A stretch of 51,130 nucleotides of DNA from Bradyrhizobium sp. (GCF_004799405.1 NZ_SSMW01000153.1:2501-53630); one strand, 5' to 3'. Shown: positions 31,623 through 40,189, counted from the stretch's first letter. Numbers and translations are program-made. The notes: generated by a model from the letters alone, not told the origin.

Positions 31623-32660
31623 ATGCCTGAACCGACCTCCCAAAAAATTCCTGTAACCGTGCTCACCGGCTATCTCGGCGCCGGCAAGACCACGCTGCTC
31701 AATCGCATCCTGTCGGAAAACCATGGCAAGAAATACGCCGTGATCGTCAACGAATTCGGCGAGATCGGCATCGACAACGACCTGATCATCGGCGCCGACG
31801 AAGAAGTGTTCGAGATGAACAATGGCTGCGTCTGCTGCACGGTGCGCGGCGATCTCGTCCGCATCCTCGAAGGCCTGATGAAACGAAAAGGCAAGTTCGA
31901 CGCCATCATCGTCGAGACCACCGGCCTCGCCGATCCGGCGCCGGTGGCGCAGACCTTCTTTGTCGACGAGGACGTGCAGAGGAACGCCCGGCTCGATGCG
32001 GTGGTGACGGTCGCCGACGCCAAATGGCTGAGCGACCGTCTGAAAGACGCGCCCGAAGCCAAGAACCAGATCGCCTTTGCCGACGTCATCGTCCTCAACA
32101 AGACCGATCTGGTTTCCGGGGCCGAACTGGCCGAAGTCGAGGCGCGGATTCGCGGCATCAATCCCTATGCCAAACTGCATCGCACCGAGCGCTGCCAGGT
32201 TGCGCTATCCGACGTGCTGGAGCGCGGCGCGTTCGATCTCGACCGTATCCTCGAAATCGAACCGGAATTTCTCGAGGCCGGCGACGACCATGACCACGAC
32301 CACCATCATCACGGCCACGACCACGATCACCACCATGGTGGCCTCAAGCACTACCATGACGAGGACATGCAATCGCTGTCCTTGCGCACCGACAAGCCGC
32401 TCGACGCCACCAAGTTCATGCCCTGGCTGCAGGGCCTCATCGCCAGCGAGGGCCAGCGGATCTTGCGCTCGAAGGGGATTCTTGCCTTCAGCGACGACAA
32501 CGACCGTTATGTGTTCCAGGGCGTGCACATGATGCTGGAGGGCGATCACCAGCGGGCCTGGAAGGACGGCGAGGCGCGCGAGAGCCGTCTGGTCTTCATC
32601 GGCCGCGAATTGCCCGAGCAGACCATCCGCGACGGATTCGAACGCTGTATCACCACGTGA
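31623..32660 (+). CDS. COG0523 P-loop GTPase, zinc metallochaperone type (CobW/ZNG1 family)
   Basis: The 345-residue protein starts at MPEPTSQKIPVTVLTGYLGA (ATG 31623, GGAG upstream). Walker A GYLGAGKTT spans residues 17-25; the family motif C-x-C-C is Cys69-Val-Cys71-Cys72; VNEFGEIGIDN is switch-like; base specificity NKTDLV lies near 156. A histidine/aspartate-rich linker at about residues 220-246 has 13 histidines. The C-terminal CobW_C domain ends in VFIGRELPEQTIRDG. Proteins of this form deliver zinc to client enzymes, or nickel/cobalt in other subgroups; context points to zinc. It is coupled to the WD40 gene that overlaps its stop. Confidence 0.92.
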   Translation: MPEPTSQKIPVTVLTGYLGAGKTTLLNRILSENHGKKYAVIVNEFGEIGIDNDLIIGADEEVFEMNNGCVCCTVRGDLVRILEGLMKRKGKFDAIIVETTGLADPAPVAQTFFVDEDVQRNARLDAVVTVADAKWLSDRLKDAPEAKNQIAFADVIVLNKTDLVSGAELAEVEARIRGINPYAKLHRTERCQVALSDVLERGAFDLDRILEIEPEFLEAGDDHDHDHHHHGHDHDHHHGGLKHYHDEDMQSLSLRTDKPLDATKFMPWLQGLIASEGQRILRSKGILAFSDDNDRYVFQGVHMMLEGDHQRAWKDGEARESRLVFIGRELPEQTIRDGFERCITT

Positions 32661-33682
32661 TGAAAGAGTTCGACCCAGGCGACAATGCGGCCTCCATCGT
32701 CTCCGTCACCGATCGGGTGCGCGGCCTGACGATCGGCATGCCGGTCACGTCCGTGCATTTTCTCGGCGAGAACGCGGCCTTTGTCGGCGCCGAAGAAGAG
32801 GTTGCGCTGGTGAACGGCGACGGCGGGATTTCGCGCATCGCCGTCCACAGCGGCGGCATCCTGTGCTCGGCCTTTGACGGGATGCGCCTGGCGATGGGCG
32901 GCGATGACGGCAAGCTCAAGGCCCTCAACGCGGCAGGTGAAGTCGCGCTGCTCGCGACCGATCCGAAACGGCGCTGGATCGACAATGTCGCGCTGCATCC
33001 CGATGGCGCGGTGGCATGGTCGGCCGGCAAGACCGCTTTTGTCCGCGGCGGCACCGGCGAGGATAAATCCTTCGACGCGCCCTCGACGGTCGGCGGGCTG
33101 GCGTTTGCACCCAAGGGCCTGCGCCTGGCGGTCGCGCATTATAACGGCGTGACGCTATGGTTTCCCAACATGACGGCCAAGCCCGAAGTTCTGGAATGGG
33201 CCGGCTCGCATCTCGGTGTCGTGTTCAGCCCGGACAACAAATTCGTGGTCACTGCGATGCATGAGCCGGCGCTGCATGGCTGGCGGCTGGCCGACCACCG
33301 GCACATGCGCATGACCGGTTATCCCGGACGCGTCAGGTCGATGTCGTGGAGCGTCGGCGGCAAATCGCTGGCGACCTCGGGCGCCGACATGGTGATCGTG
33401 TGGCCATTCGCCAGCAAGGACGGACCGATGGGCAAGGAGCCCGCGATGCTGGCGCCGCTGCAGGCGCGCGTCTCCGCCGTCGCCTGCCATCCCAGGCAGG
33501 ATATCCTCGCCGCCGGCTACAGCGACGGCACCATCCTGATGGTGAGGCTGGATGACGGCGCCGAAATCCTGGTCCGCCGCAGGAACGCCGCCTCACCGGT
33601 CGCGGCACTCGCCTGGAACAGCAAAGGCACCCTGCTGGCGTTCGGCGCCGAGGACGGCGATGCCGGGCTGCTGACGCTTTAG
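32660..33682 (+). CDS. Cytosolic WD40-repeat protein coupled to the COG0523 GTPase
   Basis: The 340-residue beta-propeller starts at ATG 32660 (the A shared with the GTPase stop, TGATG); a GTG at 32657 is in frame. Repeats are recognisable from phrases such as VTSVHFLGENAAFVGAEE, GVVFSPDNKFVVTAMHEPAL, VRSMSWSVGGKSLATSGADM and AVACHPRQDILAAGYSDGTI, about six to seven blades. No signal peptide, unlike the periplasmic propeller chaperone AztD of some zinc operons. Likely a scaffold or partner for the GTPase; role unproven. Confidence 0.85.
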   Translation: MKEFDPGDNAASIVSVTDRVRGLTIGMPVTSVHFLGENAAFVGAEEEVALVNGDGGISRIAVHSGGILCSAFDGMRLAMGGDDGKLKALNAAGEVALLATDPKRRWIDNVALHPDGAVAWSAGKTAFVRGGTGEDKSFDAPSTVGGLAFAPKGLRLAVAHYNGVTLWFPNMTAKPEVLEWAGSHLGVVFSPDNKFVVTAMHEPALHGWRLADHRHMRMTGYPGRVRSMSWSVGGKSLATSGADMVIVWPFASKDGPMGKEPAMLAPLQARVSAVACHPRQDILAAGYSDGTILMVRLDDGAEILVRRRNAASPVAALAWNSKGTLLAFGAEDGDAGLLTL

Positions 33683-33770
33683 GGCGGGGGCAGGCCTCAT
33701 TTACCGGTTTCCCGGGGAACAATGAACCGCGGCGTCGGTTAATCCCGCTCGCAATCGCGGGGTGAACGAC

Positions 33771-34103
33771 ATGTCTCCGGACGACAGAAAACGCGCCTAC
33801 AGGAAAGATCTGCTGCTGGCATCCGTGATGGTCGCGGCGGGGCTTGCGCTATCCGGCGTTTCGCTGGTCGATCTGGCGGTTCACGAGCCGAAGATGGCGC
33901 AGGCGACACCGCCGCTGCAATCGACGCCCGGTGCGGAAACGAAACCGTCGGCGCCTGCCGAGTCCGTGACGACAGGTCAGCGGCCATCGGAGATTCCGCC
34001 GCAACCGGCGCATCCCGACGCCGAGGCGCAAAAGGCCGGAGTCACGCCGGCCCTGCCGCCCGCGCCGGCCGAAAAGATCGCCGCGCCGATCGGGGAAAAA
34101 TAG
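33771..34103 (+). CDS. Small membrane-anchored Pro/Ala-rich protein
   Basis: The 110-residue protein starts MSPDDRKRAYRKDLLLASVM (ATG 33771 with GGGGTGA just upstream; GTG 33762 also in frame). One transmembrane segment at about residues 13-37, then a low-complexity tail rich in Pro, Ala and Glu, ending PAPAEKIAAPIGEK. Probably inner-membrane with periplasmic tail. No family recognised. Confidence 0.65.
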   Translation: MSPDDRKRAYRKDLLLASVMVAAGLALSGVSLVDLAVHEPKMAQATPPLQSTPGAETKPSAPAESVTTGQRPSEIPPQPAHPDAEAQKAGVTPALPPAPAEKIAAPIGEK

Positions 34104-34136
34104 CGCGATATCCGCGATGCCCTGGCATCCTTTAGT

Positions 34137-34275
34137 CCGTCATGCCCCGCGAATGCGGGGCATCCAGTATTCCGCGACATTCATCGGGATCGAGGCGCCG
34201 GCGTTTACTGGATCATCCGCCGGAGCCTGTCATCGGGCTCGCCGAAGGCGAGACCCGGTGGCGAATGATGACAGG
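34137..34275. repeat. Long composite repeat, CCGTCATGCCCCGCGAATGC type
   Basis: Two hairpin modules: CGTCATGCCCCGCGAATGCG with its complement GGGGCATCCAG, and a right part GCCTGTCATCGGGCTCGCCG ... GAATGATGACAGG. Inner ends ATCCAGTA and TACTGGAT are inverted copies, so the full unit can fold as one. It fills the gap between the small membrane protein and the decarboxylase, 34104-34389, where I found no gene. Confidence 0.7.
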
Positions 34276-34389
34276 CAGATGTTCGCGGATGCACCCCCCG
34301 GAGTGATGGCTTGCCGAGTTTGCAGCCTCGCTAGTTGCGTCTCGCTGCCGCATAATGTGTGCATCCGATAGCCACCCACGAGGCGGATA

Positions 34390-35130
34390 ATGAAAATCGA
34401 CGACGTCAGGCGAACCGCCTATTCGATGCCGCTGACCAGCCCGTCGTTCCCGCCCGGGCCCTATCGTTTTTTCAACCGTGAATATTTCGTCATCACCTAC
34501 CGGACCGATCCGGAAGCGCTGGCCGCTGTGGTGCCGGAGCCGCTCGAAGTCACCGATCCTATCGTCAAATATGAATTCATCCGGATGCCGGACTCAACCG
34601 GCTTTGGCGATTACACCGAGACCGGGCAGGTGATTCCGGTCCGCCTCGACGGCGTCGACGGTGTCTATATCCATTCGATGTATCTCGACGACGATGCGCC
34701 GATCGCGGGCGGCCGCGAGTTGTGGGGGTTTCCCAAAAAGCGCGCCTCGCCGAAAATCGAGGTCGAGAGCGACGTGCTGGTGGGGTCGCTGCATTACGGT
34801 TCAGTGCTCTGCGCCTCCGGCACCATGGGCTACAAGCATCGCACCGTCGATCACGACACCGTATTGAAATCCCTAAGGGTGCCGAATTTCATTCTCAAGA
34901 TCATTCCGCATGTCGATGGGTCGCCGCGAATCTGCGAACTGGTGCGCTATTCTCTCGAAGACATCGTGTTGAAAGAGGCGTGGACCGGCCCCGGCGCGCT
35001 CGGCCTGTTTCCCCACGCGCTGGCGGACGTCGCGCGGCTGCCGGTGCGCGAGGTGGTGTCCGCGCTGCATTTCAAGGCGGACCTGACGCTGGGGCTCGGC
35101 AGCGTCGCGTTCGATTATCTGGCGAAGTGA
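34390..35130 (+). CDS. adc: Acetoacetate decarboxylase
   Basis: This 246-residue enzyme decarboxylates acetoacetate to acetone and CO2 through a Schiff base. The active-site Lys pair is visible in ELWGFPKKRASPK (Lys115-Lys116, the second of which lowers the pKa of the first); Glu residues in PIVKYEFIRMPDS fit the family. Normal length. The ATG follows GAGGCGG. A repeat begins 18 bases after its stop. Confidence 0.93.
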   Translation: MKIDDVRRTAYSMPLTSPSFPPGPYRFFNREYFVITYRTDPEALAAVVPEPLEVTDPIVKYEFIRMPDSTGFGDYTETGQVIPVRLDGVDGVYIHSMYLDDDAPIAGGRELWGFPKKRASPKIEVESDVLVGSLHYGSVLCASGTMGYKHRTVDHDTVLKSLRVPNFILKIIPHVDGSPRICELVRYSLEDIVLKEAWTGPGALGLFPHALADVARLPVREVVSALHFKADLTLGLGSVAFDYLAK

Positions 35131-35147
35131 TGGCACGCCGCGCCACA

Positions 35148-35248
35148 GCGTTTTCGAGCGAAGTGGATACCGGTTCGCGTAAAGAAAACGCGTCAAAATC
35201 AGAATCCAGAGCCCCGTTTCGATTCCATCGAAACGGAAGCGACTCTAG
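35148..35248. repeat. Intergenic repeat family B, copy 1 (GCGTTTTCGAGCGAAG type), ending in CTAG
   Basis: GCGTTTTCGAGCGAAGTGGA, then TACCGGTTCGCGTAAAGAAAACGCGTC, a hairpin CCGTTTCGAT/ATCGAAACGG at 35214-35236, and the end GACTCTAG at 35248. A shorter inverted copy lies at 45157-45214. The last CTAG supplies the stop codon of the zinc-ribbon gene on the minus strand. Confidence 0.85.
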
Positions 35249-35508
35249 TTGAGCGGCCGCCAGATGATATCACAAGCGCCCTTGCAGTTGTTGCAATGCG
35301 TCGGTTGACCGAACGTGCTGGCCAATTCCCATTCCTGCGATTCATTGCTCCACTGAACCGTGGCGGAGGAGATGATGTCGTCGGATTGGCAACTCGAGCA
35401 GACCGGGGTCGACCGTGATGCCTGTCGACCGAGGAATGTAGCGGTTTTGGCCAGCTTGGATGGTTCCTGGTTCAGGTTGAACGGATTGAGAAGCAACGCG
35501 TGTTTCAT
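35245..35508 (-). CDS. Small zinc-ribbon-like protein
   Basis: The 87-residue protein starts MKHALLLNPFNLNQEPSKLA (ATG 35508, GGTGGG upstream; GTG 35520 would add four residues). Two cysteine knuckles, CSSCQSDD and CNNCKGAC, about 40 residues apart form a plausible four-Cys zinc site. The stop codon TAG lies at the end of the adjacent repeat. No known function; similar small proteins are conserved in Bradyrhizobium by my recollection. Confidence 0.75.
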   Translation of the reverse strand: MKHALLLNPFNLNQEPSKLAKTATFLGRQASRSTPVCSSCQSDDIISSATVQWSNESQEWELASTFGQPTHCNNCKGACDIIWRPLN

Positions 35509-35657
35509 GTCGTAGCCCACCGGTGAGTCGAATCACCTAACCCCGGTGTGACGATAGAGCCTTGGCGATCAGGGCGTCATCAGGATTTTCACATCTGTGG
35601 ATGGTGGCAGCTAAAACCGAACGGTTTGGAACGCTATCCTTATTGCGAAACGCTGAA

Positions 35658-37091
35658 TCATCGCACCAGCACGTTGCGGAACTGCCACGGATCCGACGTG
35701 TCGATATCCTCCGGGAACAATCCGGGCCGGTCGGTCAGCGGGGTCCAGTCGGTGTAGTAACCGTTCACCGGGCCGAGATACGGCCTCTGGATTTCGAGGC
35801 AGCGGCGGAAATCCATCTCATCCGCCTCGACGATTCCGGCGGTGGGATTTTCCAGCGCCCACACCATGCCGGCGAGCACCGCCGACGACACCTGCATGCC
35901 GGTGGCGTTCTGGTAGGGCGCGATGTCCCGGGTTTCCTCGATCGAAAGCTGCGAGCCGTACCAATAGGCGTTCTTGCCGTGGCCATAGACGAGGACGCCG
36001 AGTTCGTCGATGCCGTCCTCGATCTCGTTCTCGTCCAGAATGTGCCATTTCGGCTGCATCCTGCCGGTCGCACCGAAGATTTCGTGCAACGACAGCACCG
36101 CGTCATTGGCGGGATGGTAGGCGTAGTGGCAGGTCGGGCGGTACACCACCTTCTGGCCGTCGCGTACCGTGAAATAGTCGGCGATCGAGATCGATTCATT
36201 GTGGGTGACGAGGAAACCGTACTGCGCGCCCGGCGTCGGGCACCAGGAACGGACGCGGGTATTGGCGCCGGGCTGCAGCAGATAGATTGCCGCCCCGCAG
36301 CCGTGGCTGTGGGTGCGGCCATTGTCCGGCATCCACTTTTCGTGCGTGCCCCAGCCGAGCTCGGCCGGCTGCATGCCCTCGGACACGAAACCTTCCACCG
36401 ACCAGGTGTTGACGAACACGTTCATCGGCTTCGGTCTCTTCGAGCGCTGGGTGTCGCGCTCGGCGATATGGATGCCCTTGACGCCGAGCTTGTGGGCGAG
36501 CTGGCCCCAGCCTTCGCGGCTCTTGGGGTCGTTGAAAGGCGTATCGGTGTCGCGGGCGATGTCGAGCAGCGCCTGCTTGACGAACCACGACACCATGCCG
36601 GGGTTGGCGCCGCAGGTGGACACCGCGGTCGGCCCGCCCGGGCTCTTGTGCTTGGCGGCAAGCAGGGTCTCGCGCAGCGCGTAATTCGAGCGCGCCTCAG
36701 GGCCGATATTCTTGTCGAAATAAAACCCGAGCCACGGCTCCACCACGGTGTCGATATAGAGCGCGCCGATCTCGCGGCACAGCGTCATGATATCGACCGA
36801 CGAGGTATCAACCGACAGGTTGACACAAAAGCCCTGGCCGCCGCCGGCGGTCAACAACGGCACCAGCACCTCGCGATAATTGTCGCGGGTGACCGCCTGC
36901 TTGATGAAGCGCACGCCGTGGGCTTTGGCGATCTCGCCGTCCTCGTGCGGATCGATGATGACGAAGCGCGATTTGTCGTAGGCGAAATGCCGCTCGATCA
37001 GCGGCAGGGTGCCTTTGCCGATCGAGCCGAAGCCGATCATGACAATGGGACCGGAAATCTTCGCGTGGATTTGCTGGGTAGGCGGGCTCAT
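35658..37091 (-). CDS. hss: Homospermidine synthase
   Basis: This NAD+-dependent enzyme joins two putrescine molecules to sym-homospermidine with release of ammonia. It has 477 residues. The Rossmann motif VMIGFGSIGKGTLP is at residues 17-30; STCGANPGMVSWFVKQALLD and GCGAAIYLLQPG are characteristic of the bacterial Hss family of the saccharopine-dehydrogenase superfamily. Preceded by RidA, a microprotein, an acetyltransferase and ornithine decarboxylase, all on the same strand, which gives ornithine to putrescine to homospermidine in one unit. Homospermidine is a main polyamine of rhizobia. Confidence 0.95.
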   Translation of the reverse strand: MSPPTQQIHAKISGPIVMIGFGSIGKGTLPLIERHFAYDKSRFVIIDPHEDGEIAKAHGVRFIKQAVTRDNYREVLVPLLTAGGGQGFCVNLSVDTSSVDIMTLCREIGALYIDTVVEPWLGFYFDKNIGPEARSNYALRETLLAAKHKSPGGPTAVSTCGANPGMVSWFVKQALLDIARDTDTPFNDPKSREGWGQLAHKLGVKGIHIAERDTQRSKRPKPMNVFVNTWSVEGFVSEGMQPAELGWGTHEKWMPDNGRTHSHGCGAAIYLLQPGANTRVRSWCPTPGAQYGFLVTHNESISIADYFTVRDGQKVVYRPTCHYAYHPANDAVLSLHEIFGATGRMQPKWHILDENEIEDGIDELGVLVYGHGKNAYWYGSQLSIEETRDIAPYQNATGMQVSSAVLAGMVWALENPTAGIVEADEMDFRRCLEIQRPYLGPVNGYYTDWTPLTDRPGLFPEDIDTSDPWQFRNVLVR

Positions 37092-37131
37092 GAGAAAGTC
37101 TCCGGATAGGGATGCGCTGGGCCAGAAGGGA

Positions 37132-37521
37132 TCAAGCGGTGCGCCGTTTCGCGGTCACTTCGATCTCCACCTTCATCTCGGGCTTGTAGAGTCCCGCGAC
37201 CACGAGGATCGTCGCGGCCGGCCTGATATCGCCGAGCCTTTCGCCGCAGACCGCCAACACCGCGTCCGCGTCCCTGCCATCGGTGATGTAATAGGTCGCG
37301 CGCACGATGTCGGCCATCGCGAAGCCGCCATCCCTGAGCGCCGCTTCGATGGTCTTGAAGCAGTTGCGCGCCTGGCTTGTGACATCCGAAGGCATCGCCA
37401 TGGTGGCGTAATCATAGCCGGTGGTGCCGGCCACGAAGGCAAAATCGCCGTCGATCACCGCGCGGCTGTAGCCGGCAGTCTTTTCGAACGGCGAGCCGGT
37501 GGAAATCAGGCGGCGGGACAT
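37132..37521 (-). CDS. RidA/YjgF-family protein with altered active-site arginine
   Basis: The 129-residue protein starts MSRRLISTGSPFEKTAGYSR. RidA proteins hydrolyse reactive enamine/imine intermediates. The fold pattern is clear (FVAGTTGYD, FKTIEAALRDGGFAMADIVR, VEIEVTAK). At the catalytic place of archetypal RidA, P-x-R-S/T, this protein reads IRPAATILVVAGL, so the arginine is shifted or missing, as in non-RidA subgroups. The gene lies 40 bases before hss, whose reaction passes through an imine, so a clean-up or modulating role is imaginable (inference). Confidence 0.85.
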   Translation of the reverse strand: MSRRLISTGSPFEKTAGYSRAVIDGDFAFVAGTTGYDYATMAMPSDVTSQARNCFKTIEAALRDGGFAMADIVRATYYITDGRDADAVLAVCGERLGDIRPAATILVVAGLYKPEMKVEIEVTAKRRTA

Positions 37522-37585
37522 CGGAACCTCGATCTGGGCCTGGCGCGGTTTACCGGCCTTTTTCCAGGGCCGGCACGGCAACTCG

Positions 37586-37741
37586 CTATCGCACGACGAG
37601 CGATATGTCACGCTGGGAACGAAGGGTCGCGGAAGCCCGTCTGGGTGCGACTATGTCCATGATGATCATGACAACCAGCATGATCAACAAGACCGTTGTA
37701 ACGGTTCGGGTGCGCAAATTCGGGGCATCGTCGCGCGTCAT
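37586..37741 (-). CDS. 51-aa single-span membrane microprotein in the polyamine unit
   Basis: ATG at 37741 follows GGAAGG with seven-base spacing. The frame of 51 residues begins MTRDDAPNLRTRTVTTVLLI; residues 15-32 are strongly hydrophobic (VTTVLLIMLVVMIIMDIV), then a basic tail RRASATLRSQRD. Topology: one inner-membrane span with a charged C-terminal tail. It starts 23 bases after the acetyltransferase stop. No family recognised; likely missed by length cut-offs. Confidence 0.65.
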   Translation of the reverse strand: MTRDDAPNLRTRTVTTVLLIMLVVMIIMDIVAPRRASATLRSQRDISLVVR

Positions 37742-37764
37742 CGATCGGCCTTCCGGCATGACGC

Positions 37765-38373
37765 TCAGGCCGCCTGCGGTATTGCGCGTGTCTTCTTGAG
37801 AAGATTGGCCTGGATTTTGGGCAGCGAAGCACCGGCCGGCACGGTCATGCCCCAGGCGCCGTTGAGGGCGCCGTCGCGCAGTTCGAGGCCGAGCAGGCGG
37901 TCATGTTCGAACGGGCCGGGCAGGGACAACTCGCCGGTTTTCAGCGACGAGAAGCCGAAGCGGGCATAGTAAGGCGCGTCGCCAAGCAGGATCACCGCGC
38001 CGTGGCCACGCCGTTTCGCGGCCGCGAGCGCGTGATTCATCAGCGCCGCTCCGACGCCGAGTTTCCGGCAGGACGGATCGACCGCCAGCGGGCCAAGCAC
38101 CAGCGCCGGCACGCCCCCGGCGCTGACGTGCCACAACCGCAATGTTCCGACCAACCGGTGTTTCAAGCCGTCCCGGCGCACGGCCGAGAAGGCGAGGCCT
38201 TCGGCCGGTGCGCGCCCGTCGCGAAGGCGCTGGCAGGTGCGCATTTGGCGGTTTTCGCCAAAGCAGGCATCCAGCAGCGCTTCGCGCGCGACGACGTCCG
38301 AAGCGCGTTCCGCGCGGATCACGAACGGGGCGGTTTCGGTCAGGACAACCGGGGTCTCTTGCAAGGCAGTCAT
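37765..38373 (-). CDS. GNAT-family N-acetyltransferase
   Basis: The 202-residue protein starts MTALQETPVVLTETAPFVIR. Motif A is LGPLAVDPSCRKLGVGAALM with the R/K-x-x-G-x-G/A pattern, followed by AVILLGDAPYYARFGFSS (motif B). This 'predicted N-acetyltransferase YhbS'-like form is cytosolic; the substrate is unknown. Polyamine acetylation would suit the neighbours but nothing in the sequence proves it. Confidence 0.85.
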   Translation of the reverse strand: MTALQETPVVLTETAPFVIRAERASDVVAREALLDACFGENRQMRTCQRLRDGRAPAEGLAFSAVRRDGLKHRLVGTLRLWHVSAGGVPALVLGPLAVDPSCRKLGVGAALMNHALAAAKRRGHGAVILLGDAPYYARFGFSSLKTGELSLPGPFEHDRLLGLELRDGALNGAWGMTVPAGASLPKIQANLLKKTRAIPQAA

Positions 38374-38475
38374 GGCACGTCAGTCCCCACTCCAACGGCA
38401 CAGATGCCAGGGGAGTGTTGTCAGCAAACTCGGATGTGAGGGATGGAAGCCGGCGGACCGGCTTCCGGTTGTTTT

Positions 38476-38550
38476 GCTCCCCCTCCGGCGTAGGGGGAGG
38501 GAGGGTTGGGGCAGGGGTGCTTCGCGCCGGCCTCCCCCCGCAAGCGGGAG
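38476..38550. repeat. GC-rich hairpin repeat, variant of family A arms
   Basis: GCTCCCCCTCCGGCGTAGGG then GGAGGGAGGGTTGGGG, and the later CCTCCCCCCGCAAGCGGGAG, form two hairpins like the end arms of the family A elements, but the central GGTGAGGGGTT modules are absent. It lies between ornithine decarboxylase and the acetyltransferase gene, inside the presumed polyamine transcript. Confidence 0.6.
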
Positions 38551-38565
38551 AAGCAAGCGGAAAGC

Positions 38566-39708
38566 TCAGATGTGGTAGGTCCGCAACGGCGGGAAGCCGT
38601 TGAAGGCCACCGACGAGTAGGTCGACGTATACGCCCCGGTCCCCTCGATCAGCAGCTTGTCGCCGATCTCGAGCGTCACCGGAAGCGGGTACGGCAGCTT
38701 CTCGTACATCACGTCGGCCGAATCGCAGGTCGGCCCCGCCAGCACGCACGGCGTCATTTCCGCGCCGTCATGCGGGGTGCGGATAGCGTAGCGAATCGAC
38801 TCGTCCATGGTCTCGGCGAGACCGCCGAACTTGCCGATGTCCAGGTACACCCAGCGCACATCGTCCTCGTCGCTCTTTTTGGAGATCAGAACGACTTCGG
38901 TCTCGATGATGCCGGCATTACCGACCATTCCGCGGCCCGGCTCGATGATGGTCTCCGGGATCGCGTTGCCGAAATGCTTGCGTAGCGCGCGGAAGATCGA
39001 CCGGCCGTACTGCACGACCGGGGGAACGTCCTTGAGGTACTTGGTCGGGAATCCGCCGCCCATGTTGACCATCGACAGGTTGATGCCGCGCTCGGCGCAG
39101 TCGCGGAACACCGTCGAGGCCATCGCCAGCGCACGGTCCCACGCCTTCACCTTGCGCTGCTGCGAGCCGACATGGAACGAGATGCCCCAGGGCTCCAGTC
39201 CCAGCCGCTTCGCAAGATCGAGCACGTCGACGGCCATTTCCGGGTCGCAGCCGAACTTTCGCGACAGCGGCCATTCGGCGCCGGCGCAATCGTACAGAAT
39301 ACGGCAGAACACCTTCGAGCCGGGAGCGGCGCGGGCGATCTTCTCGACCTCGGCGGTGCAATCGACCGAGAACAGTCGAATGCCGAGCGCGAAGGCGCGC
39401 GCGATGTCACGCTCCTTCTTGATCGTGTTGCCATAGGAGATCCGCTCCGGGGTCGCACCCGCGGCCAGGGCCATCTGGATTTCGGCGACCGAGGCGCAAT
39501 CGAAGCACGACCCCATCGAGGCCAGCAGCGACAGCACTTCCGGCGCCGGGTTGGCCTTCACCGCGTAGAACACGCGGCTGTCCGGCAGCGCCTTGGCGAA
39601 GCTCTGGTAGTTGTCGCGAACGACTTCGAGGTCGACGACGAGACACGGCTCGACGTCCTGGCCCTCGTTACGACGGTTGCGCAGGAATTCCTGAATACGT
39701 TCAGTCAT
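38566..39708 (-). CDS. Ornithine (or lysine/ornithine) decarboxylase, PLP fold type III
   Basis: This 380-residue enzyme of the eukaryote-like ODC family makes putrescine from ornithine. The PLP lysine is Lys51 in RVFYAVKANPAPEVL; SFHVGSQQ and GGGFPTKY bind the cofactor; EPGRGMVGNAG is present, and the catalytic Cys is in LAGPTCDSADVMYEK. Start MTERIQEFLRNRRNEGQDVE at 39708; frame open to 39798 is leader sequence. Preceded by a 480-base leader with strong structure. The last gene of the presumed unit is homospermidine synthase. Confidence 0.93.
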   Translation of the reverse strand: MTERIQEFLRNRRNEGQDVEPCLVVDLEVVRDNYQSFAKALPDSRVFYAVKANPAPEVLSLLASMGSCFDCASVAEIQMALAAGATPERISYGNTIKKERDIARAFALGIRLFSVDCTAEVEKIARAAPGSKVFCRILYDCAGAEWPLSRKFGCDPEMAVDVLDLAKRLGLEPWGISFHVGSQQRKVKAWDRALAMASTVFRDCAERGINLSMVNMGGGFPTKYLKDVPPVVQYGRSIFRALRKHFGNAIPETIIEPGRGMVGNAGIIETEVVLISKKSDEDDVRWVYLDIGKFGGLAETMDESIRYAIRTPHDGAEMTPCVLAGPTCDSADVMYEKLPYPLPVTLEIGDKLLIEGTGAYTSTYSSVAFNGFPPLRTYHI

Positions 39709-39849
39709 AGCACCCTCCCAAACGGCCCAGCGACGGGACACGTTCAAAAATGATCTCGGATAAGAGCGTTCCGGCCGCATCGCGCGATGGAGGCGCAACT
39801 AAGCCAAAAAACTCGAACCGAACTGTGCTGCCGTGGATTGGTTGGGAAT

Positions 39850-40150
39850 GATCCCGCCCGCACACCTGGCAATGAAGGACAAGCCTCTTCGGTATTCGCG
39901 CCGGCTGGTGGAAAGCCGGCAGAGACCAAAAAAGCCCGATCCGTCGTTGCTTTAAGTCGCGTCCCCCGTTGAGAACGAGGTGCGCCGGTTCGCCTCCGGC
40001 TGCCAGTCACGGTTGCAAGGGGTGAAGAGACCTTCAATGGCATCTCTTGAGAGAGATGCTGGCCTTTCAAGTCTCGGATGACTTGAGCGACCCTCGGTAG
40101 CTTCGTCCCTTGGCGGCTGTCCGGCCTCTTGTCCGGATACCTACCGACTG
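39850..40150 (-). ncRNA. Structured 5' leader of the decarboxylase gene, probable speF-motif RNA
   Basis: The 667 bases 39709-40375 hold no convincing gene. Read on the minus strand, 40150 to 39850 contains several local stems: CATCTCTCTCAAGAGATG, GGCAGCCGGAGGCGAACCGG, and GCCGGCTTTCCACCAGCCGG. The position (a long leader of an ornithine decarboxylase gene in an alphaproteobacterium) and conserved-looking blocks such as CAAGGGACGAAGCTACCGAG fit the speF RNA motif of Rfam from memory. Ligand and mechanism are not known to me. A T-run (TTTTTT near 39930) follows a stem and could be an attenuator. Confidence 0.55.
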
Positions 40151-40189
40151 ACACACGACCACAGGCACGTGCGAAATTGGGCAAGAGTG

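Noticed and set aside
30417..32180. 587-codon minus frame across znuA and the COG0523 gene
   Set aside because: Runs antisense through two well-identified genes and a palindromic repeat; no family features.
32205..32549. Val/Met-rich frame antisense to the His-rich loop of the GTPase
   Set aside because: It is the direct complement of the histidine codons; an artefact of composition.
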